From Halocaridina rubra (taxonomy: Eukaryota > Arthropoda > Malacostraca > Decapoda > Atyidae): a stretch of 64,000 nt of DNA. Location: positions 1-64,000 of the forward strand of contig JAXCGZ010019297.1 in NCBI GenBank assembly GCA_037179515.1, given 5' to 3'. The position numbers and the translations under genes are program-made. Below the pieces are notes generated by a model, which was given only the letters and a program-made list of their open reading frames with translations, was not told the origin of the DNA and ran no database searches. Position 1 is the first letter of the stretch, and each line of letters begins with the position of its first letter. This document shows positions 24,801 to 36,500 of the stretch, in pieces.

Positions 24801-26340
24801 TTTCTGAAAATTAATAAATGTAGAAGTGTATTGCAAGCTCATTCCATGTTAATATAGTTCGTCTAAACTTCTGTAACCTTTCAATGATAAATTTTAGAGA
24901 AAATAAGAATTAAAAACAATGACCCACTTTTTTTTTAACCGACTATCAAGTAAATTTTGTGATAAGAAACTTTGGGCCAATTATTTTTATCAGAGTGATA
25001 TTAAGTAAGTGAAGAGTATAGAGTTATTGAGGAATTTTTGCTAGTTTTATCTATTGTAGTTGGAAAATATTGATGGTAATACAAATACTTAGTGATATCA
25101 GTTTCAGATGAGTGTATTCAATTAAGATATATCAGGAAAAAACATAATTGATATGAAATACTGTATTTTTTATGATAATTGTGTATTGTAGTAATACCTA
25201 TGTTGGATTAGCTATCACTCTTTCTTGTCTTTACCAATTATAATGGGCATTTAATTGGGGGGTCAGTGATTTTCTATAGGTGTGCCTGATTATTCAGCCA
25301 TATTCTGGAAATCTCTGGGTCCACGTGACTGGAGAGGGGACTTGGACTTGGCTATATACTAGGTATATAGTCAGCCTATTATCTATTTTGCCTCTGCCTT
25401 TCATTAGAGACCTTAAATCTTTAACCTTCTTCAGCTGAAAATGATGACTTTGGTCAAGAAATTCCTGAATATCAACACTGGGAAAAGATTCGAGGACCTC
25501 CAGTTTTACCACCTCATCTCCTCCAGGTTATTCTAAATAAGGATACGCCTATATCGGTGAGTATAAATTTTTTAAACTTTGTAAACATTTAGACTTTTAA
25601 GAAACTGAAAAAGTAATTGTAATGTACATTTTCTATGAATTTGTCTGATATTTTATGTGCCACTATCAATCCCTTTTTTGGGGGTGGACATAGAAGGGTT
25701 AGAGCTGGGAAATTAAGAATGGATACCCCTCCTAACGCCCCGTGGTGGGGCCGATCGTGGGTCTGTCACTTCCCGAGTCGAGTGCTTTAACCACTGTGCT
25801 ACTGCAGTCCCCACACAATTTTCTGAGTACTGTACATGTGAATACTTTTTTTTCCATGGTTGGTGTCATGGATTGGAACTACGTTACCACAGTGGTCAGT
25901 GTGTTCAATTCTGAAAGTGACAGACCCTCTGTCGATCAGTATACAAAGCCATAATCCAATTATTAGGGGGGTGGCTGTGTCAAAATATTAAATCTTGAAT
26001 CTTTGTGCGAGGAAAATACAAAGGAGGCGATTCCCAGTCTTCTCACTTCCCCACAATTAGTCAACTTTTATGACACGCAGGAGAACACAAAGGAGGTATT
26101 CTTGCACCTTCTTTTAAGGGGTGTAGAGGGAAAATACATATTATAAGATGTATATCATTTTTCAACAAAATAATCGCATTTTCGTTGTAGTGTGAGCCAA
26201 CTTTGCTTCCCGAACCGAACCACGTGATGTTGAACCACATGTACGCATTGAGTATTAGAGATGGTATGATGGTATTATCCACGTCTCATCGTTATCGTAA
26301 GAAGTGCGTCACCACCCTTATATACAGACCCATAGAGTAG
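21887..26340 (+). CDS. PRKAB: AMP-activated protein kinase, beta regulatory subunit
   Basis: Coding exons 21887-22072, 22202-22377, 23662-23909, 25435-25556 and 26191-26340 (stop TAG). All are GT/AG and in frame, giving 293 residues against about 270 in human beta1/beta2. This subunit holds the alpha kinase and gamma nucleotide sensor together and binds glycogen. It starts MGNHASS, an N-myristoylation-type signal (Gly2), which supports this ATG. The glycogen-binding module is about residues 92-175 (KWTGGGQKVAIAGTFNQWQQ). It keeps the equivalents of rat beta1 W100, S108, K126, W133 and N150 at W113, S121, K139, W146 and N163, a constant offset of 13. The C-terminal alpha/gamma-binding domain has PPHLLQVILNKDTPIS, LLPEPNHVMLNHMYALSI and SHRYRKKCVTTLIYRPIE. 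A canonical AATAAA lies at 26788. The gene is on its own promoter. Confidence 0.95.
22440..22770 (-). mobile_element. LINE 3' end (poly-A class)
   Basis: In AMPK beta intron 2. Plus-strand markers 'gagaatgacactgggatggg', 'ggccatgagatcacagtaga' and 'gtttcagagtctggaggg' match 4385-4700. No open frame remains. Confidence 0.65.
23325..23478 (+). mobile_element. LINE 3' end fragment (poly-A class)
   Basis: Opposite-oriented copy of the same 3' end: 'tcagcctgtccgtttcgtat', 'cctgatgagggcaaa', 'ctgtcatggtgtcgcacttg' and an A-rich tail. Lies in AMPK beta intron 2. Confidence 0.6.
23920..24310 (+). repeat. two MITE-like AATAACCC elements in tandem
   Basis: Copies at about 23920-24075 and 24165-24310, with a partial one between. 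The consensus starts 'ggatcttgtaaagatgagta', continues 'accccaga', holds 'gacttgccatgtaaatttga' and 'ataaccctagtgcaccctgg', and ends 'ggttatttttctttacaaga'-like. The two ends form imperfect terminal inverted repeats (ATCTTGTAAAG/CTTTACAAGAT). Total about 145-155 bp with no coding capacity. Lies at the start of AMPK beta intron 3. Confidence 0.7.
25255..25427 (+). repeat. 3' part of a tRNA-derived SINE, family D
   Basis: Matches 44985-45160: 'gtcagtgattttctatagg', 'cctgattattcagcca', 'ggtccacgtgactggagagg', 'ctaggtatatagtc' and 'ttcattagagacctt'. The repeat runs to within about 10 bp of the AMPK beta exon 4 acceptor (AG 25433-25434). Confidence 0.7.
25650..26125. repeat. cluster of dispersed repeats in AMPK beta intron 4
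   Basis: A family A SINE (25650-25815, -), a partial + strand head (25875-25940) and a copy of the 10870-type repeat (25955-26125). The last ends about 65 bp upstream of exon 5. Confidence 0.65.
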
Positions 26341-26985
26341 CAGTTACTGGTCGGCTGGTCCTGGTATCATTAAAAGACAACAGCTCGGTTGTTGATATGC
26401 TTACTCTTTTACCACAAGAAGTGCCATTGTTAAAGTGTAAATTTATGCTGCTTATAGCACAAACATATTGCCTTGTATGTGTATATTCTATATTTAGCTT
26501 TTAACATACTCTATTAGCTTTATTTTCAGTCATTTAGCTTTAGCTATGCTGGGAGAATATTTCTCAAGTATGTTGCGGATTTAGATAATTACCTTTTACT
26601 TAACGTATGAATTTTTTGTTTTTCTTATCCTGTAAATTTATTGTGTAAGAAATTTCTATTGTATAATACATGTCCCATTACCTAATGGTTTATATTTTTC
26701 ATTATATATTCATCTGAGAACTGAGTTTCAAAACAAATTAAGAAATTTTTCCATATAGTAAAATGACACTGTAAATACTTTATTCAAAATAAAGCCAATG
26801 TAAACTGTGATATATTAGAAAATTCATTCATTCGATCTTGATTATTTTTATAACCTCTTTTAAAACGAAAAATAGTGTATTGATTTATAAAATATTGACG
26901 TATTTCAGCAGATTATAGCTATTAGAATACATATAATACACCCTCTTTTCCAAGTTGTAAGGTGAGGGGAAAGTATGATATAAAA
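26341..26985 (+). other. AMPK beta 3' UTR and downstream
   Basis: 3' UTR with poly-A signal AATAAA at 26788-26793, followed by AT-rich sequence. Nothing else recognised. Confidence 0.6.
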
Positions 26986-26989
26986 TGCA

Positions 26990-27275
26990 AACATATTTAA
27001 AGATGCATTTACAACCTCTGGCAGATAATTGACATATACGATATAAGATACAGAAGTTGTTCTAAAACTGATCCCTGTGGTACACCGCTGTTAACCTTTT
27101 ATCCCCTCCTAGACATTTTTGCCTATTTTTGTTAATACTTTCAGCTGTTTGACGAGTCTCCCTTGTTGGACTACTGTATATTTCATTTGCTTTCTGAGCA
27201 TCTAAGATTATGCGATCTGCCTAGCTCTATCTTTCTTGTAAGATGATACTTAACTCATCATAAGCTTAAATATTA
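26990..27275 (-). mobile_element. degenerate CR1/jockey-like LINE fragment
   Basis: Similar at nucleotide level to 17250-17620: 'tttacaacctctggcagata', 'ctgatccctgtggtacaccg', 'tatgcgatctgcctagct', 'cttgtaagatgatacttaac'. No open frame left. Confidence 0.6.
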
Positions 27276-27629
27276 TGATTACATTATTTTTAAATACCCC
27301 TAGAAGTGATATATGATTTGCTGTTGCTGCCACAATGTGATAAGGGGCTGGCACCACTGGTGCTCTGAACTCCCTTACTGTAAGTATATTTGCACAAGTT
27401 AATATCATCAGTGCCTAATTTAAATTGTAACTAGTTACTATATTTTGATGTCACATTTCTATGTAGTTTCAGAAATGTTGAATTTTGAGTGGGGGTTTTG
27501 CATAAGTATTTACGTAATTGAGATTGTACCCAGTAAATAATTTTATGTATAGTGCCGTTGCCGATGCTTTTCCAGTATTGCGTTAATTTTAGTATTTTTT
27601 TACTTTTCTTTGTAAATATTTGTTTTCTC

Positions 27630-27900
27630 ACCTCCCAGTTGAGAAATGACCCAGTATATATTTGTTTTGCACCTCCCAGTGATAAATGACCCAGTCAATA
27701 TTAGTGTTCACACCTCTCAGTTGATAAATGACTGTAAATATTTGTTTTCACACCTCCCAGTTTATAAATGACTGTAAATATTTGTTTTCACACCTCCCAG
27801 TTTATAAATGACTGTAAATATTTGTTTTCACACCTTCTAATTGATAAATGACCCAGTATATATATTGTTTTTACACCTCACAATTGATGAATGACTTTAT
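27630..27900. repeat. minisatellite, 40-bp unit
   Basis: About six to seven units of 'taaatgactgtaaatatt' + 'tgttttcacacctcccag' + 'ttta/ttga'. The period is exactly 40 bp across 27721-27840, with slightly diverged units at both ends. Confidence 0.9.
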
Positions 27901-28795
27901 AATTTTTCTAGTTTTTCACGAATTTTTACATTCATTTTCTTCCTAAGAGCTTGAAATGTCTAGGATTTCTTGGGAAGAAAATTGAAATACAAGCAATTGC
28001 AGAGTACAGTGAATACACATAACTTTTATAATTAACTTTTATGGTTTTACAGTGTTTTTTTATAGTTTTTTTCCCCTTAAGAAAGAGAAAAGGTTATGCC
28101 ACAACTCTTCACAATGCCTATTGAATTTTACTATGTTATATAGTATTACAGACACTCTCCAACTTATGAACGAGTTAGGTTGCAGAAGTCCATTTGTAAG
28201 AAGATTTTTTTCTTAAGTTGTGTTTATTTAAAAAAGTACTGTACAGTACATACATATGCAGTACTGCACAGTACTCAGGCTAAAAACACTTTAAGTACTG
28301 TAATATATAAAACCAAAAGTATACAGTATTGACGAATTTATTACAATAATAATAATGTAATAATACAGTTCAGTACAGCAATAGATACAATAATACATGG
28401 GTAGGTTTATGTCCATATCTATGAATGGTCATAACTCGGTTCTTCGTAAGTAGGAAAGCTTCTGTACTGAGCTATATTCTATTCTTGGTAATTAACAGTT
28501 TACGAATATTGAAATGGAAAACAGGTATATTATAAAACAGTTGTTACTGGGTAGTTAGTATACATCCATCACTGTCAGACAGAGCCAAGAATTCTAACTA
28601 CAAAGTTAGAATTCTAGGTGGAATTTATGGTATTCTGTGAAGACTGACCTGAGTAGCATTAGCAAGAATAACGATCGTTTCTTCAGAATCCAACTCCATT
28701 ATTCCAAAACTGGTAAGTAATATATACACAATTTTAACTGCTGCTTATCATTGCATTGTGTATATTGACCTCGACTGTTGGCCTAGATTGGATTT
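27901..28795. other. intergenic, no gene seen
   Basis: AT-rich sequence. It includes a copy of the uncharacterised repeat noted near 21190-21510 (28150-28470, opposite sense) and several 'gtactgtacagtac'-like short palindromes near 28235-28275. Confidence 0.45.
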
Positions 28796-28798
28796 GAC

Positions 28799-29017
28799 TT
28801 ATATATGTACCGTCTTGCTCCTGCTGACTTCCATTCCCCTTCTTTCCAGTGCATATCTCCACCTTCCTAGGCTCACCTCAACCTGTTCGCTACTCTTGCT
28901 ACATATCACAATGTCATCTGTAAATAGCATAGTCCACAACGACCCCTGTCTGCTCTTATCTGTCAACCTGTCCATCACTATTGCAAATAAGACAATAACA
29001 TGAAGGACAAAGAACAA
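28799..29017 (-). mobile_element. LINE reverse transcriptase fragment
   Basis: The - strand open frame reads IVMDRLTDKSRQGSLWTMLF, then TDDIVICSKSSEQVEVSLG and RRGMEVSRSKTVH. This is the RT palm box (Y/F-x-DD) followed by the typical helix. Isolated and truncated. Confidence 0.7.
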
Positions 29018-29296
29018 TATAGCAGACGTATAGAAGCAAATGAATATTTTTTTACTCTAGAAGTAGAAAAGACAAACTGTTTACGAGTAAGAGTGAAATT
29101 TGATAAACTAAAATGTTTAGGTTAAAAAGACATCTGTGTTGACATTAGATTTGTTTACTATTTGACCTCTCATCTTAAGTTGCTCTTCTTTGCATCATGA
29201 ATGTTTATTTTCTTAATAATTATAATAGTCATAAAACAGTCAAGCTAAAATAATCTGTAGCCATATCTTTGTCACTTTTATAGTCTAGTATTTGAT

Positions 29297-29468
<172 letters not shown>

Positions 29469-29844
29469 AAGCTGTTATATATCAGACTATGTAAGATTAT
29501 GATATCAAAAGAAAGCATGAGAGTTCACCTCGACTGGTGGATCAATATATGTTCAAAATGCCCTATTGGATTATCCGGGTTCAGACGGTCTTAGATCCGT
29601 TGCTCAATAGCAAATCGCCGAGTCATTTTGCGCATAAAAAATCGACATGTTCATTAGTGCCTTTTTTCTCTCTCTCTCTCTCTCGTTGTATTCCATTCGA
29701 TACGGAACTCTTGACGTCAGACCAAAGGTAACCTTGCAAGTGTGACCAGACGAAAAGGAAAAAAAAAAAAAAAGTATCTTTGGCATTGGGGGGGAGAGAG
29801 TAAACATTGACGAAATAGGCATGCACGAGACATGGAGACAGACA

Positions 29845-29849
<5 letters not shown>

Positions 29850-29930
<81 letters not shown>

Positions 29931-29942
29931 TAGATAGATAGA
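29850..29942. repeat. (AT)n-(GATA)n microsatellite
   Basis: AT repeats ending in four GATA units. Confidence 0.95.
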
Positions 29943-30224
29943 GTTATGGAACAATCAGGTAAGTGTAAAATATTATTATAAAACACAAAATTTCCATTAC
30001 ATCACTATTTTTTGAAACCAGAAAAAATGTTGAGATCAGACACAACTAAGGTTAAAGTTCATTTACGTGATAACTGGTCACATATCGCTTTTATTTCCAG
30101 CGAAAGAGCGTTTCTTTCCCTAGAAATGTGATTTAATGGAAAGGTAAACACTCTGTCCCTCTAATGTGTTTTCCTAAATATGTTTATGTGACGTAATGGT
30201 TTCCGTTCATGTGGGGGAATAGAT

Positions 30225-30384
30225 GTACAGTTATATACCGCTGCAACATGGCTGAAGTGTGTATTCTACGTCGCTGCTCGCTGGACGTTTGCTGTAACGT
30301 ACGTCAGTTACTCGCTAACTTCAGGAGGAGGTGGGTGTGAGCCAGTCGTCTCAGAGGACGCATCAGCATAGCTTGTTCTACGAG
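30225..30384 (+). promoter_or_regulatory. possible promoter and non-coding first exon of the SelU gene
   Basis: CpG-containing, GC-richer segment ending in a good donor (CGAG|GTAAGC at 30384). The SelU start codon lies in an exon that begins at an acceptor (AG 33566-33567), so an upstream 5' UTR exon must exist. This segment or the TATA-containing one near 31912 are candidates. Not proven. Confidence 0.3.
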
Positions 30385-30505
30385 GTAAGCACGAATGATT
30401 TTTTTTTTTTTTTTTTTTTACTGTTCATTATATGTCTTTATGTTTAAACTCACCATGCTATTTAGTGATTGATTTGTTTGTTATATAAGTTTGTCCGAAG
30501 ACGAG

Positions 30506-30698
<193 letters not shown>

Positions 30699-30704
30699 CG
30701 AATA

Positions 30705-31085
30705 AGCATATTACATATGTGAAAACATGAATATTTTTTTCACCCCGACCGGGACTTGAACCTAGGTCTTATAATTACTAAGTCAAGGCGCTACCAACTA
30801 CACCACAGAAGGTTAAAAGGAATCCAACCTTATAGCTTATATCTGCTATACTTAGGAATGAACGCATCCTATCTGAATGCCACTATGTTCATATTACAGA
30901 TTCCCCAACCTCACTCGTGGCTTCATTTTCGCATTTAATTCAATTCCCAATCTCATTCGGGCTATACAATAACCAAATAAGCACATTACACATGTGAAAA
31001 CATGAATCATTTTTGTACCCCGACCGGGACTTGAACCTAGGACTTATAATTACTAAGTGTAGGTGGTAGCGCCTTGACCTAAGAT
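30705..31085 (-). repeat. pair of tRNA-like SINE heads, the second internally rearranged
   Basis: At 30738-30805 the - strand reads as a tRNA-like head: 'ggtgtagttggtagcgcctt', then 'ggttcaagtcccggtcgggg'. A second copy at 31010-31083 shares 'ccccgaccgggacttgaacc' and 'cttataattactaagt'. It then continues with the reverse complement of its own A-box half ('ggtggtagcgccttgacc'). Flanks 'acatgtgaaaacatgaat' are shared. A related head occurs at 41090-41150. Confidence 0.65.
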
Positions 31086-31479
31086 TCATTATGAAGGGAA
31101 ATATTGAAATGAAATAAAAAAATGTATTCAGTATAATTCCGGGCACTCAGGACACAGTATTTTTTTTTTTTTTTAGTGTATGAGTAGTGTGTTATCGCCT
31201 TTGCTGATAACACACATGTTTAGGAATTAATGATACCAATGATTCACTTTATATTTAAACTTCGTTCTGGTACGAGATGAGAAATCTGCATTATCATGCT
31301 GACTCTTACTATTTGCTTTGTAGAGGAAGGGAGAAAGTATATGGTAGTATTGGTAGATTGGCTTGACTAAAAGTCTCATAAGTTGACAATATATTTACTG
31401 GTTTACGGGAGAGACAGGTCGAGTATATGCTCCAGTAGTAGTAGTTTTTTTTTTCCAACTTAGATTTTACATAAACATA

Positions 31480-31860
31480 GGCAGTCTGTTTTACATAAAG
31501 TTTACTGGGGTAGACGATGTCATTCTCATGGAATTCACAGGGGTCAAGAGCTTGACCTCCTATTCAGTAGAAAAAAAAATTATAGGACGAAAACAAGAAA
31601 TAAACACATACCATTCGGTTCTTCGTCTTCTTCTGGGAGGTAATAGGAATCAATTATTCCAGGGAGTCTGCTGTACATACAGTATACTGAGGTCGACGAT
31701 GCCATTCTCATGGAATTCACTGAGGTCAGGAGATTGACATCTTATCTTAAATATTATTAATAATAATAATGAATTAATTAATTAATAATAATAAATTAAT
31801 AAATTAAAGAACTATTCGGTTCTTCTTCTTCCGGGAAGTAACAGGAATCGATGTTTGGTC
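31480..31860. repeat. tandem duplication, unit about 180 bp
   Basis: Units at about 31482-31663 and 31664-31860 share 'gtctg-tgtacata-ag-tactg', 'gacgatg-cattctcatgga', 'attcac-g-ggtca-gag' and 'attcggttcttcttcttc'. The second unit contains an inserted AT-rich (TAA)n patch. Confidence 0.75.
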
Positions 31861-31887
31861 AGCTGATTAGCATGTAGTTATTATCAG

Positions 31888-31945
31888 TCTGCAGGCGTCG
31901 TCTGCAGAGTATATAAGGATATATGGTGACCGCTTGTTTCAAGCA
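31888..31945 (+). promoter_or_regulatory. candidate TATA promoter
   Basis: A short inverted repeat (TCTGCAG at 31888-31894, CTGCAGA at 31902-31908) is followed directly by a TATA-like TATAAGG at 31912-31918. About 30 bp on comes 'gcacagttgctcag'. It could drive the SelU transcript or belong to an unrecognised element. Confidence 0.3.
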
Positions 31946-32602
31946 CAGTTGCTCAGGCGTATGTAATAGAGACATACTTTTACGTATATATCTTTAAGGC
32001 GTAATTGTTTTGCCGTGAATTGACGATATGGTTGTGTAAATAATCACTCTTTATAGCCCCGATTTGGAAATTATCATGAAAATCTATGATACATTTGGTT
32101 GAACCACGGTTAAGAAAGTGTTGCCACTAGACATCTTGTTATTTTGTTTTGGGTATGTTTCAGTGTTCTCTAATGGCTTAAATTCTGCATTATATAATGG
32201 AAAAGCAGTTTTGGGAAGGGGTATACCATTTATATGTAATAGTAATAATGAAACTGTGAATGAATTTGAAACTTTTTGGCATTTCATTGAACGCAATAGA
32301 GTATGATATCAGTTAATTCAAACGACCTGTAAGTTATATGAGTAATATAGTGATAGCGGGGTCAGTATACTGTATACCTCGTGCTGTATACTTTGATGAA
32401 AGACTCGATGACACGGAAATACAGAGGGCCTTGGAGGGGGAGGGCTGCTCGGCCAGGCAGCTGAAGGAAAGACAACAATTGTAACGAATAAGAAATTATA
32501 TTTGTAAATATAAGTACACCACAGTGTAGATTTACAAATTATTATATATCAAGTTATAACCTTAGGTTTATGTTATTTCCTCAAGCCTAGGAGACTGATG
32601 CC

Positions 32603-33300
32603 TCAAATTAGGATCTTGTAAAGATGAATATCCCTAGAGCATCTTGGGGTTACTCTTCTTGACCAAATCCTCTGCTTTTTGCTGAGTATAGTAGCTAATT
32701 ATATTTTATAATATTATTGTATGTTGTTTCAATAATATACATTTCTCCATTCAAGGATTTGTTTAATACCTATTCCTTGACACCTATTTTATACAGTATC
32801 AGTGGTAACTTATTGCCCCTTTAGGGTAATTCCATAAAATATTTAACTCCTATTTTATTTGGTATTAGTTGGGAATTGATTGAGCGGCTGCCATTGCCAG
32901 GTTGGTATGCACGTGATTTTGATTCTTTAGGTCGTCAGTTTGAGACCTGCCACGGTGTGAGGTTAGAAAGGCATTCCCTCAGGGTAACAGTCTTACTGCA
33001 AAACCAAAGTCTTTTGAGAGAAGGCACCGTACAAGCCCTTAATAGAAAAAGGAGTTCTTACTTAAAGCCAGATCATCATTTGGGAACTGATTGCCCATAT
33101 AGGGTAATTCAGAAAAAATTAAAGCCTTCCTTACTTTTAAAGGAAAAATTTAGTTCTAGTAAAGATAAATAATCCTCAGAACCCTATGTAATGTTAAATA
33201 ACCCTCTAAATTCATAGCTTTAGTTAGGTGACTTGCCTTGTAAATATTAATAATCCGTAGAGCACGCTGGGATTTACTTTTCTTTAAGAGATATAAAGTT
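32603..33300 (+). repeat. MITE-like element fragments flanking a family C SINE
   Basis: A short MITE-like piece lies at 32603-32662. A family C SINE with a full tRNA-like head lies at 32880-33095 (B-box-like 'cagtttgagacc'). A fuller MITE-like copy lies at 33150-33300 ('tagtaaagataaataatc', 'gacttgccttgtaaatatta', 'ttactttt-ctttaa'). Confidence 0.6.
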
Positions 33301-33599
33301 TAGATGGGCCAGTTAAAATGTACTTAATGCAGTTATTAATGTAATTAATGTCATACTTCAAAACTAAGGTAAATATTTTAGTACAGTTATTATGATAATG
33401 AATCTCCTTCTCTAAGAATATATTAAATATAAAACTATATATGAATGGAATTGATATCTATCAATACATGATAAAAACATCTGTGTGATTGGCTATTTAC
33501 AGAAGTACTGTACTTTTCTCATACTGTTATCATGAGACCTTGAAATTATCTGTTGATATCTCCACAGGCTGCCTATTTGAGAGGGGTTAAAGATTCATT

Positions 33600-36500
33600 A
33601 TGAGTTTATCCACCATGGCCATGAATTGGCCCTGGTTAGTTGCTGGGGCTCTCACCGGCTTTGTCGCTTACTGTAATATTCCACTTTCATTTACTAGAGC
33701 ACCTGAGAAAGCCACTAGAGGTGAGTAATGCTAGTTATTCTTTTGTTTCGCCATTTTACTGTACTATTTTATATGAACATAAATAAAACAACATCATGGG
33801 TGACAATATGTTGCCTTGAGAAGGTCATTATATTTTTAAGTGTTACTCCATGTAATTTATAATGATACAACGTGTATATAAATATATTTATACAGTGGCA
33901 GTAACCTCCCTTTTAAGTGGAAAGATTGAATCGAAGCACACGCCAATTTTCCCTATGCCTCCAACCATATTTTAATGGATAAATGGTCACCACAATCATC
34001 CACAGTGTCATTGGCCAACGTACTTCTGCTTTAGGGCATGACAGCCATAGCTAGCTTACCTCCACCACTCCATCTTGTGACAACTTCCCCACACCTACCC
34101 ATTCCAGTTTACAGCTCTGAGCAAGTATGGGAAGATCTTTTAGGCCAGTGTCATCTATTCGCTATCTCGCTTTCTCCATAAATACTACTTGCACTCTTTC
34201 TCTTCCCTGCTCCATTTACATACCACGTGTACCCAATATTTTTTTTTTTTTTTTTTTTTTTTTTTGCTTTTCTTCAGTTACTTTTGCTCTCCACACTGTC
34301 TTTGCTAGTCATTCATCATTCATTCTTTCCATATACCCAAACCATCTTGTCACGCTCTGGTGTAACATTTCCCAAGGCTTTGTATTAACGCAATTTCTTT
34401 GCCCCACCTTGATATTTATCACTCATACATTTCAAGTACTTCATTTCCATTACATTCAATTTCTTCCTTATACTCTCTCTAACTTTTCAAGTCTGCTCAG
34501 TACAAAGCCATAGGCACAATAATTTCTTTCTGTGTATTCATTCCTATATACAGTACCTATATTTCATCACTCTTCATCCTTCCTAGACATTTACCCACTT
34601 CCCTCGCTATGTACCTTACCTCCACATGCACTCCTCCATTTAAAGCTACATGCAACCTTAGATAGTTAAAATTCTCAACTTCCTTAAGCATCTCACCATT
34701 CACTTTCACAATGAAACGATCACCATTTTCATCAACTTTCACGAACTCCCTCTTTTTAGAATCCAGTCAACAGAATCATTTGCAAATAGCACTGGATTCA
34801 CATTCTATAAAAGTTCATTCTCACCTGGTAATTCTATACCTCTGCCCAATGCACTTGCATATACTTCCCGTACCACTCCATACATATACAGCTTTATCAA
34901 CCGTGGCAAACTTTCCACAACCTTGTTGCAAGACCACATTCACCTCAAACCAAATAAGTCTGGTCATTTCTGACTCGTTCACACTCTCCAATGTATATGA
35001 TCTTTTTTCCCTCTTCACCATATTTTCTTTCATTCCATGCAATTGCAACACACTCCATATTGTTTGTCTTTTCTGCCATTAGTAAGTTATATCCAAGCCT
35101 ATGAAAGCCCAAACAATGTCATCACCTTTCTCTAGGCACCTCTTGCATACCTATCTTACCACTTGGGACTCTTTCTCGTAAGCACAATTAGGTAATTACA
35201 AAGACTTGATCTGCAAAAACTCTTCCTCTCCCGACCCCACATCATTCTTCTCCAGTCACTAAGCTTTGACTGATGTAAAGTTTTATAGGCTAATTAAAGT
35301 ATTAAGGCCAAACTCATTGGATCTTGTTTTTGTATTAAATAATTTAATATGGTTTGAATTTTCTTGTTCTCATAAGTGTTCATTACCAAAGTCGTGTCTA
35401 GTAGTTCAAATCCAATTTCATACTTTGATAATGCAGTATTTGTTATTTTTCATCTAGATGGAGTTTTTATCATGCTGTCATTATGTCACCTCTTGTATTT
35501 CTTTGATTTCAAATGAAACTTTCCTTACAGTTTTATTGGAATATTATGCATGTATTAACTGCAGATTAAATTCATTATTGTAATTACATTATCTATAGTG
35601 AATAATAACATCAATACAATATACTGTACAATTATCCGATTGCATGCTCTGATAAATACAGTTATATAAGTAATATTTTTTTGCTATATTGTCTTGCTAT
35701 ATTTTTCATTATTATTATATATGCTATCTGGATCATTTGCAGGCTAGTAGGTAATGAGGTTTCCCAAATAATTTCTGTATTCAGAGATCAGTATCATAGG
35801 ATCTTTTGCCTCACGGCAGATGGTCCTTTCCGACATACCCTGTGGATGACCCAAGCAGGGTAGTTTGGGGGATATTTGTGACATTTTTTTTTTTTTTTCC
35901 AAGGAGCTGACAAGAGTGCTCAAGGTTTTGCTTCTGGTAAATGTGTGTTCTTTGACTCAACTATCCTCCTTACAAGGGGATTGTGTGACCATTATATATG
36001 TATGTATTCAACACAATACACTGTGACTTTACATAAGCCTGGTTTGCTATATAAAGTTACCAGGGAAATATAGAATATCTAAAATTTTGTCTCATGTTTT
36101 AGAATGGCTAGCGGGAGCCCCTCTAACGAAGCTCGACAGTTCCAGAGCATCCATTATGGGCTCAGATTTGTGGATAAAAAACGGAGCCCTCATTATGGCT
36201 GTGCGCAGACCTGGATGATCTTTGTGTAGGGAGGTAAAGAACTTATAAGTTGTACTGATGTTAAAATTCTCTTGTATTGTAATTTTAGTCAAGTAGCCTA
36301 ATTATCTTTATTGGATCATAAAAAAAATGGATTCATAGTTGGAAATTCTATAAAATGAAATACAAGAATAAAGTATATATATATACTGTGGCCACCATAG
36401 TCAGGTGGTAATGTACACAACTTGATATGCCATGTCGTTGGTTCGTGATCTGCCATGGTCTGAGGCTAGAATGGGTAATCACTTAAGAGTAATGGTTGCA

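Noticed and set aside
32118..32306. 62-residue frame MLPLDILLFCFG...
   Set aside because: Short, with no homology or splice context; could be chance in intergenic DNA.
36216..36218. TGA as evidence that the PRXL2A gene is a pseudogene
   Set aside because: All other codons are intact, splice sites are good, the TGA is exactly at the family's Sec/Cys position, and a SECIS-like hairpin follows. Kept only as an alternative pending read-level checks.
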